Origin: Quadrisphaera sp. INWT6
Lineage (GTDB): Bacteria; Actinomycetota; Actinomycetes; Actinomycetales; Quadrisphaeraceae
NCBI RefSeq assembly: GCF_015390235.1
Contig: NZ_VUOH01000002.1
Coordinates: 558,001 to 622,000, forward strand
Length of the DNA stretch: 64,000 nt
Direction of reading: 5' to 3'
Shown: in pieces, positions 1-9,969 of the stretch
How positions within the stretch are numbered: the stretch's first letter is position 1
How the letters are laid out: each line of letters opens with the position of its first letter
The notes under the pieces: generated by a model
The model's database searches: none
Told to the model about the DNA's origin: nothing
Seen by the model: only the letters and a program-made list of their open reading frames with translations
Translations under genes and position numbers: made by a program

Positions 1-759
1 CGCGAAGAGCGGGTTGCTCGTCCCGGTGAGGAAGCCGAGGCCGAGCCCGGCGAGGACCTTCAGCACCCCGAAGAGCGCAGCGCCCAGCAGGGCGGCGCTG
101 CGCAGGTGGCCCCAGGGGATGTCGAGGCGGCCGAGCACCTTGAGCAGCACCACGAAGATGGCGGTGTCGGCGACGAACACGATGCCGATGCCCAGGACCC
201 GGACGACGGCGTTCGTGAACCCGCCCTCGTCGAGGCCCACGAGCGCCAGGAGCCACGGCGCCGCGGCGTTCACGGTGATCGACGCGACCGCCGAGGTCAG
301 CACGGCCGCGCCGAGCGTGATGAGGCCGACGGCGTCGCGCAGGCGCTGCGCCACGACGCCGTGCTGGTCCGGCGGCACGCCGAACATCGCCCGCACCCCC
401 TCGCGCAGGGCCCCCATCCAGCCGGTGCCCGCGAGCACCGCCACCACGAGGCTGACGATCCCCGTGGTCGACAGGGCGTTCGTGTCCAGCAGCGACTCCG
501 GCTCGATGCCGCCCTCGCCGATGAGACCGGGCACGTAGCCGTTGATGGTGCTCACCACGGTGTCGAGCAGCGTCCGGTTGCTCGCCAGCACCCGGCCGAA
601 CACCGCGAACAGCAGCACGAGGATCGCCGAGAGCGAGAACAGCGCCACGTAGGCGAGCCCGCCCGCGAGGATCTGCCCGCGCTCCAGGCCGTAGTGCCTC
701 AGCGCCCGGCCCAGGTGGCTGGCCTGGTAGCGCTGCCACAGGCCCACCACAGCGCTCAC
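1..759 (-). CDS. YihY/BrkB-family membrane protein (3' end outside window)
   Basis: Reading the minus strand from a GTG at 759 gives 253 uninterrupted codons that run off the window. The protein opens with a basic amphipathic stretch, then a hydrophobic helix (about residues 35-55) and the loop NALSTTGIVS followed by a second helix and GTGWMGALREGVRAMFG, the pattern of the YihY/BrkB inner-membrane family (often misnamed ribonuclease BN). Function is not established for the family. No upstream promoter motif or strong ribosome site is visible, so the exact start is uncertain. Confidence 0.75.
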   Translation of the reverse strand, partial: MSAVVGLWQRYQASHLGRALRHYGLERGQILAGGLAYVALFSLSAILVLLFAVFGRVLASNRTLLDTVVSTINGYVPGLIGEGGIEPESLLDTNALSTTGIVSLVVAVLAGTGWMGALREGVRAMFGVPPDQHGVVAQRLRDAVGLITLGAAVLTSAVASITVNAAAPWLLALVGLDEGGFTNAVVRVLGIGIVFVADTAIFVVLLKVLGRLDIPWGHLRSAALLGAALFGVLKVLAGLGLGFLTGTSNPLFA

Positions 760-806
760 GCGGCGCCTCGCTGCGGGGCCGCCGGTCGGTGGTGCGTCGC
801 GATCAC

Positions 807-827
807 GCCTGCGATGGTCGCGCAGGC
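807..827 (-). terminator. short hairpin after the 2H phosphodiesterase gene
   Basis: GCCTGCG and CGCAGGC form a 7-bp stem around a 7-nt loop, about 30 bp past the stop of the gene ending at 857. There is no T-run. It is a weak candidate terminator only. Confidence 0.3.
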
Positions 828-856
828 GGGCGTCGCCCGCGCGCCCAGCCGCTCGG

Positions 857-1405
857 TCAGCCGCCGAGGGGGAACCCGTCGGACGCGCGCCACACGCCGT
901 CGCGGCCGTGGGTGAACAGCCCCACCTCGGTGACGTCGAAGGTCGCCTCGTAGCCGGCGAGCTCGGTCTCGGCGCGGTCGAGGGCGGCCTCGTCGAGCAG
1001 CTGCGCGACGGTCACGTGCGGGTGGAACGGGAACCGGCGCTGGGTGCCCAGCACGCCGGCGCGCACGTCGTCCTCCAGCTGCGCGCACTCCTGCCCGCCG
1101 CTGGCCAGGCGCACGTAGACCACCGGCGAGACGGGCCGGAAGCTGCCCGTGCCCCGCAGCCGGATGGTGAAGGGGGCCGACGCCGCCGTGGTGCGCCGGA
1201 GGTGGTCGACCACCTGGTCCATCGCGCCGGTCGGCACCGCCGTGGGCGGCACGAGGGTGACGTGCGCGGGGACCGTGGCGCCCAGCGGGTCGCCGAAGGC
1301 CGTGCGCCAGCCCTCCAGCTCGGCGGCCCAGGGCTGCGGCACCGCGATGGCGACGCCGATGAGCGTCTCGCCCGCGGCCGGCAGCACCGGCATGACGCCC
1401 GTCAT
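857..1405 (-). CDS. 2'-5' RNA ligase / 2H phosphodiesterase family protein
   Basis: 182 aa. Two HxT motifs, HVT at residues 48-50 and HVT at 130-132 (inside FPFHPHVTV), are the paired catalytic histidines of the 2H phosphoesterase superfamily, which includes ThpR RNA 2',3'-cyclic phosphodiesterase. The spacing of about 80 residues between them is usual. The ORF is open further upstream, but a longer start would run into trpS and adds only low-complexity residues, so the ATG at 1405 is preferred. It lies 73 bp downstream of trpS on the same strand and may be co-transcribed. The natural substrate cannot be told from sequence. Confidence 0.8.
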   Translation of the reverse strand: MTGVMPVLPAAGETLIGVAIAVPQPWAAELEGWRTAFGDPLGATVPAHVTLVPPTAVPTGAMDQVVDHLRRTTAASAPFTIRLRGTGSFRPVSPVVYVRLASGGQECAQLEDDVRAGVLGTQRRFPFHPHVTVAQLLDEAALDRAETELAGYEATFDVTEVGLFTHGRDGVWRASDGFPLGG

Positions 1406-1478
1406 CGCCGCCGCCTGGGCGGCGACCGACGGCGGCGTCGCGGGGTGCGCCAGACCGCGCCCGCCGCTCACCGGCGCC

Positions 1479-3394
<1,916 letters not shown>

Positions 3395-3449
3395 CGATAA
3401 CCACCAGAACCCACCAACAACCCACCAAAAAAACACACGAACGAACACT

Positions 3450-3482
3450 TCCGAACGCGACCGCGCACCGGTAGCGTTCGGA
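3450..3482 (+). promoter_or_regulatory. galT promoter with overlapping inverted-repeat operator
   Basis: TCCGAACGC (3450-3458) and GCGTTCGGA (3474-3482) are perfect 9-bp inverted arms separated by 15 bp. TAGCGT at 3472-3477 is a good -10 and TTCCGA at 3449-3454 a plausible -35 at 17-bp spacing, so one arm sits on each promoter element. The site is in an unusually AC-rich patch between the DeoR gene and galT. Operator function is inferred. Confidence 0.55.
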
Positions 3483-3534
3483 CCCCGGGCGGCAGCGCTG
3501 CCAGGACCCGGACCGCAGCGGTGGAGGGGTGCAC

Positions 3535-4710
3535 GTGTCAGAGGTCTTGTCCGGGAGCTCGTCGAGGGGCTCGTCGGGGGTGCGCCGCACCGAGCGCGCG
3601 ATGGCCGACGGGCGGCCGATCTTCTACTTCGACGACACCGAGCCGTACCTCTCGGGCACCGCCGTCCGCGAGGCCGTCGACACCCGCGACCTGCCCGCCG
3701 TCGCCACCACCTCCACCATGCGGTGGGACGTGCTCACCGGTGAGTGGGTCGCCCACGCCGCCCACCGCCAGGACCGCACCTTCATGCCCCCCGCGGACCT
3801 GTGCCCCCTGTGCCCGGCGCGGCCCGGCAAGGAGCCCGGCGAGGTCCCCGAGACCGACTTCGACGTCGTCGTCTTCGCCAACCGGTTCCCCTCCTACGCG
3901 GGCGCGGGGACGGACCTGGCCTCCCAGCCGGAGTCGCTGGTGGACGGCGAGGCCCTCTGGCCGGTGCGCCCCGCCGTCGGTCGGTGCGAGGTGGTCTGCT
4001 TCACCGCCGACCACTCCGCCACGTTCGCCTCCCTGCCCGTCTCGCGCGTGCGGACGGTCGTGGAGGCGTGGGCCGACAGGACCGCCGAGCTGTCGTCGCT
4101 GGCCGGGGTCCGCGAGGGCGGCGAGGTCTTCGTCTTCGAGAACCGCGGCAAGGAGATCGGGGTGACGCTGCAGCACCCCCACGGGCAGATCTACGCCTAC
4201 CCCGCCCCCACCCCGCGGACCTCCCAGCTGCTCGTGCAGGCGCAGCGCCACCGCGCAGCGCACGGCACGAGCCTGCTGGCCGACGTCCTGGCGGCCGAGC
4301 AGCGCGCGGGCACCCGCGTGGTGCTCCGGGGCGAGCACTGGACGGCGTACGTGCCGGCCGCCGCGCGCTGGCCCGTCGAGTTCCACCTGGCCCCGCACCG
4401 CGACGTGCCCGACCTGGCGGCGCTGAGCACCGACGAGCGCGACGAGCTCGCCGTCGTCTACTCGGAGATGCTGGGGCGGCTCGACAGGTACTTCGACGGC
4501 GTCGACGCGCTCCCCTACATCTCCGGCTGGCACCAGGCGCCGCTCGGCGCCGACCGCGAGCTCGGGCGGCTGCACCTGCAGGCGTTCTCCGTGCTGCGCC
4601 AGCCGGGCAAGCTGAAGTACCTCGCCGGCTCGGAGTCCGGGGTCGGCGCCTGGATCAACGACACGACGCCGGAGCGCATCGCCGACCGGCTGCGGGAGGT
4701 GGCTTCGTGA
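3535..4710 (+). CDS. galT: galactose-1-phosphate uridylyltransferase
   Basis: 391 aa. Leloir pathway enzyme that swaps UMP between UDP-glucose and galactose-1-phosphate. The active site HPHGQ lies near residues 214-218; the second His is the one that is uridylylated. CPLCP near residue 83 is the zinc-binding pair seen in many GalT proteins. GTG at 3535 is chosen because GGAGG (3523-3527) lies 7 nt upstream; GTG 3529 would overlap that site, and ATG 3601 would cut off the conserved VRRTERAMADGR segment. The stop overlaps the galK start by GTGA. Confidence 0.95.
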   Translation: MSEVLSGSSSRGSSGVRRTERAMADGRPIFYFDDTEPYLSGTAVREAVDTRDLPAVATTSTMRWDVLTGEWVAHAAHRQDRTFMPPADLCPLCPARPGKEPGEVPETDFDVVVFANRFPSYAGAGTDLASQPESLVDGEALWPVRPAVGRCEVVCFTADHSATFASLPVSRVRTVVEAWADRTAELSSLAGVREGGEVFVFENRGKEIGVTLQHPHGQIYAYPAPTPRTSQLLVQAQRHRAAHGTSLLADVLAAEQRAGTRVVLRGEHWTAYVPAAARWPVEFHLAPHRDVPDLAALSTDERDELAVVYSEMLGRLDRYFDGVDALPYISGWHQAPLGADRELGRLHLQAFSVLRQPGKLKYLAGSESGVGAWINDTTPERIADRLREVAS

Positions 4711-6047
4711 CCACGGGAACCCAGCCGACGACGTCGGGGACCCCGACCTGGCTCGAGGCCGCACCGGCCCCCGCCGCCGCCGACGCAGCGGTGGCGCTGT
4801 TCGCCGGCCACTGGGAGGGCCAGGCCGACGGCGTGTGGTCCGCCCCCGGGCGCGTGAACCTCATCGGCGAGCACCTCGACTACAACGGCGGCCCGGTGCT
4901 GCCGCTGGCGCTGCCGCACAGCACGGTGGCCGCGGTGCGCGCCCGCACGGACGGCCTGGTCCGGGTGGTGTCCGCTGCTGACCTGGGTGGAGAGCCGTCG
5001 GTGTGGCAGGGCCACCTGTCCGACGTCGGCCCCGGCGCGCCGGAGGGGTGGGCCGCCTACGTCGCGGGCGTCCTGTGGGCCCTGGCGCAGGCCGGCCACG
5101 AGGTCGGCGGGGTGGACGCCGCGGTGGTCTCCACCGTGCCGCTGGGGGCGGGGCTCTCGAGCTCGGCGGCCCTGGAGTGCGTGGTGGCCCTCGCCGTCGC
5201 CGACCTCGGCGCGATGGGAGAGACGTCGTCGGACGCGTTCCGCGCCGAGCTGGCCGCGGCGTGCGTGCGCGCCGAGAACGAGGTCGCCCGCGCGTCCACC
5301 GGCGGCATGGACCAGGCGGCGTCGCTGCGGTCGACGGCGGAGCACGCGCTGTGGCTCGACAGCGCCACCGGCGCGGTGACGCAGGTGCCGCTCCCGCTGG
5401 CCGAGCACGGGCGTGCGCTGCTGGTGATGGACACCCGCGCCCCGCACCGCCACGCCGACGGCGAGTACGGCTCGCGGCGCGCGGCGTCGGAGCGCGCGGC
5501 GTCGCTGCTCGGCTACGGGCTGCTGGCGGAGGCGGTCACCGAGGCCGGGGGGACGGCCGACGGCGCCGAGGCGGTGCTCACCCGGCTGCGCTCTGCGGCG
5601 GAGGCCGCCGGGGAGGCGCCGGACCGCGTCGAGGAGCTGGTGCGCCGCACCCGCCACGTCATCACCGAGACGGCGCGCGTGCACCAGGTGGTGTCGCTGC
5701 TGACGTCCGCGGCGGAGGGCAGCTGCGTCGGCGTCAGCGGTGTGGGCGCGGTGGCCTGCATCGACGACGTCGGCCCGGTGCTCTCGGCGTCGCACGCGTC
5801 CATGCGCGACGACTACGAGATCTCCTGCCCCGAGCTCGACGTGGTCTGCTCGGCCGCCGAGGCGGCCGGCGCGCTGGGGGCCCGGATGACGGGCGGCGGC
5901 TTCGGCGGCTCGGCGGTGGCGCTCGTGCGCTCCGGCACCGAGGAGGCCGTGGCCGCGGCGGTGCGCGCGGCGGCGCTGGAGGCCGGGCACCCCGAGCCCG
6001 CGTTCCTGCGGGCCCTGGCCTCGCCCGGGGCGTCCCGCCTGCGCTGA
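4707..6047 (+). CDS. galK: galactokinase
   Basis: 446 aa GHMP-family kinase that phosphorylates galactose at C1 with ATP. The signature blocks are GRVNLIGEHLDYNGG (about residues 48-62), PLGAGLSSSAALE (about 146-158, the phosphate loop) and MTGGGFGGSAV (about 394-404). The GTG start shares GTGA with the galT stop and has GGGAGGT 6 nt upstream, so translation is coupled to galT. It is somewhat longer than E. coli GalK (382 aa), mainly from N-terminal Pro/Ala-rich residues. GalE and GalM are not in the window. Confidence 0.95.
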   Translation: MTTGTQPTTSGTPTWLEAAPAPAAADAAVALFAGHWEGQADGVWSAPGRVNLIGEHLDYNGGPVLPLALPHSTVAAVRARTDGLVRVVSAADLGGEPSVWQGHLSDVGPGAPEGWAAYVAGVLWALAQAGHEVGGVDAAVVSTVPLGAGLSSSAALECVVALAVADLGAMGETSSDAFRAELAAACVRAENEVARASTGGMDQAASLRSTAEHALWLDSATGAVTQVPLPLAEHGRALLVMDTRAPHRHADGEYGSRRAASERAASLLGYGLLAEAVTEAGGTADGAEAVLTRLRSAAEAAGEAPDRVEELVRRTRHVITETARVHQVVSLLTSAAEGSCVGVSGVGAVACIDDVGPVLSASHASMRDDYEISCPELDVVCSAAEAAGALGARMTGGGFGGSAVALVRSGTEEAVAAAVRAAALEAGHPEPAFLRALASPGASRLR

Positions 6048-6060
6048 CCCCCTCTCTCCT

Positions 6061-6128
6061 CGCAGCCGAGCGCTCGGTCGCGGTTCGGGCCCCCTCCGGA
6101 ACCGCAACCAGGCGCCTCGCCGCGGTTC
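6061..6128 (+). repeat. REP-like palindromic repeat, 2 diverged units
   Basis: Two units of the dispersed CCGCAGCC..GGCTGCGG palindrome family lie downstream of galK: 6061-6086 and 6098-6128. Both are diverged (GGTCGCGG and CGCCGCGG in place of GGCTGCGG). Related copies occur at about 8.2, 45.9 and 54.7 kb. Confidence 0.65.
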
Positions 6129-6958
6129 GCCCACAGGGAGCCCTGGGTGCAGCTCCGTCCACAGGACGGTGACCGGTGCCCGCTCGGCGGGGGCACGCGC
6201 ACCAGCGTGGGGCCATGCCGCGCCGTCGTCCCTGGCCCGAGGAGCTGCCCCTGGTCTTCAGGGGCTCCCACCTGGTGGAGCAGGGGGTCCTCACCCCGGC
6301 CCAGCTGCGCGACCGGAGGCTCAGGCGCCTCTTCGTCGACGTCTACGCCCCTCGGCACGTCCCGCACGACCACCTCCTCGACTGCCGCGGCGCGGCGCTG
6401 GTGCTGCCGGCGACCGCTCGCGTGACCGGGCGCTCGCTCGCGACGCTGAGGGGCGTCCCGCTCCTTCGCGGTGGTGACGAGGTCGAGGTGGCCGTCCCGC
6501 AGGCGGAGCGCCGCGCCGGCCCCCGCGGAGTGCTCGTCCGCGGCGTCAGCCGGGGTCCGCTGGGGTCGGGGACGTGGCGCGGGGTGCCGGTGGTGGCGCC
6601 GCAGCGGATGGCCTTCGACCTCGCCGCCCGCCATCCGCTCGAGGTCGGCGTCGGGCACCTCGACGCTGTGGCCAGGGCGCGGCTCATCGACGTCGACGCG
6701 TTCCAGCGGTCGCTGCTCGACCAGCACGACGACGGCGTGGTGCTGGCACGGGAGGCGGCCGCGCTGGTCGACCCGCGCGCTGCCTCCCAGCCGGAGTCGG
6801 CGGTGCGGGTGCGGCTGCTGCGAGGCGGGTACGAGGTCGTGCCGCAGTTCGAGGTCCGCGCCGGTGGGAGGTTCGTGGCTCGCGTGGACCTCGCCATCGT
6901 CGAGCTGAGGATCGCGGTCGAGTACGAGGGGCGCTGGCACGGCGTCCTCGAGGGCCAG

Positions 6959-7977
6959 CTAGGGCGTGTCTGACGGATCTCGCCGAGTGAGGTCCCGCAG
7001 CCAGATCCGCAGCGCCGCCACCGCCACCGTCCCGGCGAAGATGTACCCCCGCTTGTCGGTACGCATCGCGAACGCCCGGTTGTCCTTGAGCTTGGCGAAC
7101 GTCCGCTCCACGACGTTGCGGCCCTTGTAGGCCTCCGCGTCGAAGGCGTACGGACGACCCCCGCGCGACCCGCGCTTGCGCCGGTGACCGGCCTGGTCAT
7201 CTGGCACCGGGATCGTCGCGGTGATGTGACGACGGCGCAGGTCAGCGCGCACTGGACGACTGGAGTAGGCCTTGTCACCCATCACCCGGTCCGGTCGGGT
7301 GCGCGGGCGCCCGCACCCGCTTCGAGGGATGCGAAGCCGGCCCATCAGGACCGGGTAGGCCAACGTGTCCCCGCGCTGGCCGGGGCTGACCGCGCACACC
7401 AGGGGACGGCAGCGGGCGTCGGCGAGCAGGTGCACCTTGCTGCTCAGGCCACCGCGGGACCGCCCCAGGCCCTCTCGCTCACGGCTGGCCTGGCGCCTGG
7501 CGGCTTCCGGGTCGAGGTGTCCGGTGTTGACCCCCCGAACGCCCCCGTTCCCGGGGGCTGGGTGGGACCTGCGCGGCCAGGCGCTCGGGCGGCACGTCGC
7601 GTGGTGGTTCACCTCTGGCGCCGGCGGCGTCGTGGTGAGCGCGCATGATCGAGGAGTCGATGGACACCACCCACTCACCCTCCTGCGCAGTGAGGTTCAG
7701 GTCGCACTCGGTGCGCAGCGCGTCCAGGACCTTCTCCCATGTGCCGTCAGCTGACCAGCGTCGATGGCGGTCGTAGACGGAGTCGACAACGCTGCCAGGG
7801 ACCGTAGGCCGCCGGTAGGTCTCGCCATGGTGAGCCGGTGCGGACCCGCCAGATGACCCCGTCGATGACGGGCCGGTGGTCGGCCCAGCGGCCGCCGCGG
7901 CGTGGGGTGCGGTCGGGTAGCAGCGGTTCGAGCAGGTGCCACTGGGCGTCGGGGAGGTCGTGGCGGTCAGCTGCCAT
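6959..7977 (-). pseudogene. IS5-family transposase, frame-disrupted
   Basis: ATG 7977 opens with the IS5 N-terminal domain (DLPDAQWHLLEPLLPDR; TGSPWRDLPAAYGPWQ). After GPWQ the homology jumps one base forward into a second frame (VYDRHRRWSADGTWEKVL; VVSIDSSIMRAHHDAAGAR, first catalytic Asp), then again one base forward into a third (GGLSSKVHLLADARC; GDKAYSS, second Asp; NVVERTFAKLKDNRAFAMR, Glu). One shift could be programmed, as in many IS5 elements, but two suggest decay. The TAG stop (6959-6961) is supplied by the CTAG target site rather than by the element. Confidence 0.8.
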
Positions 7978-8021
7978 GTGGGGGTAGTACCCCGAACGCA
8001 GCGTGATCGCTCAGACACGCC
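6963..8021 (-). mobile_element. IS5-family insertion sequence (1,059 bp)
   Basis: The ends are inverted repeats GGCGTGTCTGACGGATC and, at the right end, the complement of GGCGTGTCTGAGCGATC (two differences). Both sides carry CTAG (6959-6962 and 8022-8025), a 4-bp target duplication; because the outer bases are themselves palindromic, a TA duplication within one CTAG is equally compatible. The element contains one transposase gene on the minus strand in three frames. It interrupts the DUF559 gene. Confidence 0.85.
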
Positions 8022-8170
8022 CTAGGCAAGGACCGCCTGCGCCTCGACGCGCTCCGGGAGGCGGGGTGGCTCGTCGTCCACGTCACCGCGGAGCTGCTGC
8101 GGCAGCCCGGGGCGGTGGAGGACGCCGTCCGGCGGGCCGTCGCCCAGCGCGCTGCCGGTTGACGGCCCCC

Positions 8171-8280
8171 GACCGCAGCCGAGCGCCCGGCTGCGGTTCC
8201 CGGAGCCTCCCGGACCGCAGCCAAGCGCCTGGTTGCCGTTCGGGTGGGGCCCGGAACCGCAAGCAGGCGCTCGGCTGCGC
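8171..8280 (+). repeat. REP-like palindromic repeat, 3 units
   Basis: Three head-to-tail units (about 8171-8199, 8212-8241, 8253-8280) fill the gap between the DUF559 remnant and the chemoreceptor gene. Unit 1 has the intact arms CCGCAGCC and GGCTGCGG around GAGCGCCC; units 2 and 3 carry substitutions. This gap has no other recognisable feature. Confidence 0.7.
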
Positions 8281-8292
8281 AGAGGAGGTGGC

Positions 8293-9891
8293 TCAGAGGC
8301 GGAAGGTGGCGACCGCCTGCCGCAGGTCGGCGGCCGTGCGCGAGAGCTCGTCGGCGGTGGTCGCCGTGGCCTCGGCGCTGGCGGTCGACTGCGCTGCGGC
8401 GGTGGCGACGCCCGCGATGCCGCTGCTGATCTCCTGCGTGCCGGCGGAGACGTCCGTGACCGAGCGGACCATCTCCGCCGTCGTCGCCGACTGCTCCTCC
8501 ACCGCCGAGGCGACCGTCGCCTGCAGCGCGTCGATGCGGGAGATGACCTCGCTGATCTGCTCGATCGCGCTGCGCGCCCCGGCGGCGTCGGCCTGGGCGG
8601 TCTGCACCCGGGACACGATCTGGTCGGTGGCCTGCGCGGTCTGGCGCGCCAGCTCCTTGACCTCACCGGCGACGACGGCGAAGCCCTTGCCGGCCTCCCC
8701 GGCGCGCGCGGCCTCGATGGTGGCGTTCAGGGCCAGCAGGTTCGTCTGCTCGGCGATCGAGGTGATCAGCTTCACGACGTCGCCGATCTCGCGCGAGGAG
8801 GCGCCCAGGCGCTCCACGGTGGCGGCAGCGGCCTCAGCGGTCGACACCGCGTCGGCGGCGGTGGCGGACGCGGACGCCGTGGAGGAGGCGATCTCCCCGA
8901 TCGCGGAGGTCATCTCCCCGCCGGCGGCGGCGATGGTCGCCATCGAGGCGGAGATCTCCTCGGAGGCCGCCGCCACGATCTGGGTCTGCTGGGCGGACTG
9001 GCCGACCCCGGACGTCAGCTGCGCCGAGACCTCGCTCAGCCGCTCGGACGAGCCGGCCACCGCGCCGGCGCGGTCGGTGATGGTGCGGACCACGCCCGCG
9101 AGCTGGTCGAGGGAGGCGTCGGTGGCCGCGGCCAGGGCGCCGATCTCGTCCTTGCGGGAGATGCCGGTGCGCTGGTCGAGGCGCCCCGCGGCCAGGCCGG
9201 TGACCACCTCGAGCACCCGGGAGAGCGGACGTCCGATGCTGCGCGAGAGCGCGACGACGAGCAGCACCGACAGGACGACCGCCACGAGCGAGCCGACGAG
9301 GACCACCCAGGTGGCGCGCTGCGCCACGGCGGTCCCGGCCGCCTCCTCGGCGGCGGCGTCGGTGACCTCGGTGGTCACCAGCTCCTGCACCAGCTGGCCG
9401 ACGAACGCGACCAGCGCCGTCTGCGCGTCGCGGGCGCGGGTGACGCCCTGCAGGTCACCGGCCTGCGCGGCCGTGGTGATGTCGGGGCGGACGACGGTCC
9501 ACGCGTCGAGGAGGTGCCCGGTGGTGGCGACGTCCTGGGGGTGCGCGGCCGGGCCGGCGGCCTGGTAGGCCTTCCAGGCGTCGGCGAGGGCGTCGCTGCT
9601 GGCTGTCACGTCGTCGAGCGCCAGGTCCACGCCCCCGGGCTTCGTCGCGGCCTGCGCCACCGCCACGTGCAGCGACGCGAGGTCGCGCGAGAGGGCGACC
9701 TGGTCGGCGTAGACGCGGTCGATGGCCGTCAGCGCGCCGACGTTGCCGGAGGCGACGGCGTGCAGGCGCTGCTGGCCCTGCCGCAGCTCCACCACGGACA
9801 GGGTCCCCAGGGCGAGCATGAGCACGCAGACGACGCTGAAGGCGGCGAAGAGGCGCGTGCTGATCCGGAGGTCGGCGAGCCGGGCGGTCAT
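8293..9891 (-). CDS. methyl-accepting chemotaxis protein
   Basis: 532 aa transmembrane chemoreceptor. A short cytosolic start is followed by a membrane helix (about 14-33), an extracellular four-helix-type sensor (about 34-195), a second membrane helix (about 196-218), HAMP, and the long signalling coiled coil. The hairpin tip is canonical: [19 protein letters not shown] then [18 protein letters not shown] near residues 378-412, where CheA and CheW bind. No C-terminal CheR pentapeptide is present. ATG 9891 has GAGGAG 4 nt upstream; a GTG at 9924 is also open. No flagellar or other che genes are in the window, so the ligand and output are unknown. Confidence 0.92.
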   Translation of the reverse strand: MTARLADLRISTRLFAAFSVVCVLMLALGTLSVVELRQGQQRLHAVASGNVGALTAIDRVYADQVALSRDLASLHVAVAQAATKPGGVDLALDDVTASSDALADAWKAYQAAGPAAHPQDVATTGHLLDAWTVVRPDITTAAQAGDLQGVTRARDAQTALVAFVGQLVQELVTTEVTDAAAEEAAGTAVAQRATWVVLVGSLVAVVLSVLLVVALSRSIGRPLSRVLEVVTGLAAGRLDQRTGISRKDEIGALAAATDASLDQLAGVVRTITDRAGAVAGSSERLSEVSAQLTSGVGQSAQQTQIVAAASEEISASMATIAAAGGEMTSAIGEIASSTASASATAADAVSTAEAAAATVERLGASSREIGDVVKLITSIAEQTNLLALNATIEAARAGEAGKGFAVVAGEVKELARQTAQATDQIVSRVQTAQADAAGARSAIEQISEVISRIDALQATVASAVEEQSATTAEMVRSVTDVSAGTQEISSGIAGVATAAAQSTASAEATATTADELSRTAADLRQAVATFRL

Positions 9892-9969
9892 GGCGCTCCT
9901 CGAGCGGGCGGCGGTGGCGGTCACGCCCCTCCATCGGTCGCCCGGGCAACGGACCTGAGCCCTCAGGCC

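Larger units (their letters stand above)
6215..8162 (+). pseudogene. DUF559 (very-short-patch-repair-endonuclease-like) protein gene split by an IS element
   Basis: The reading frame runs from ATG 6215 to 6961, is broken by the IS element, and resumes at 8026 to the TGA at 8160-8162. Deleting the element plus one CTAG copy joins ..GVLEGQL to GKDRLRLDALREAGW in frame and restores 294 aa. The first part has a mobile-nuclease-associated N-terminal region typical of actinobacterial DUF559 proteins; the end holds IAVEYEGRWH and GWLVVHVTAELL of the DUF559/VSR-like nuclease fold. An earlier GTG at 6176 is open, but the extra 13 residues look non-native. The intact role is unknown; as it stands the gene is broken. 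Confidence 0.85.

Noticed and set aside
3601-3603. ATG as the galT start
   Set aside because: It would drop the conserved VRRTERAMADGR segment, and GTG 3535 has a well-spaced GGAGG.
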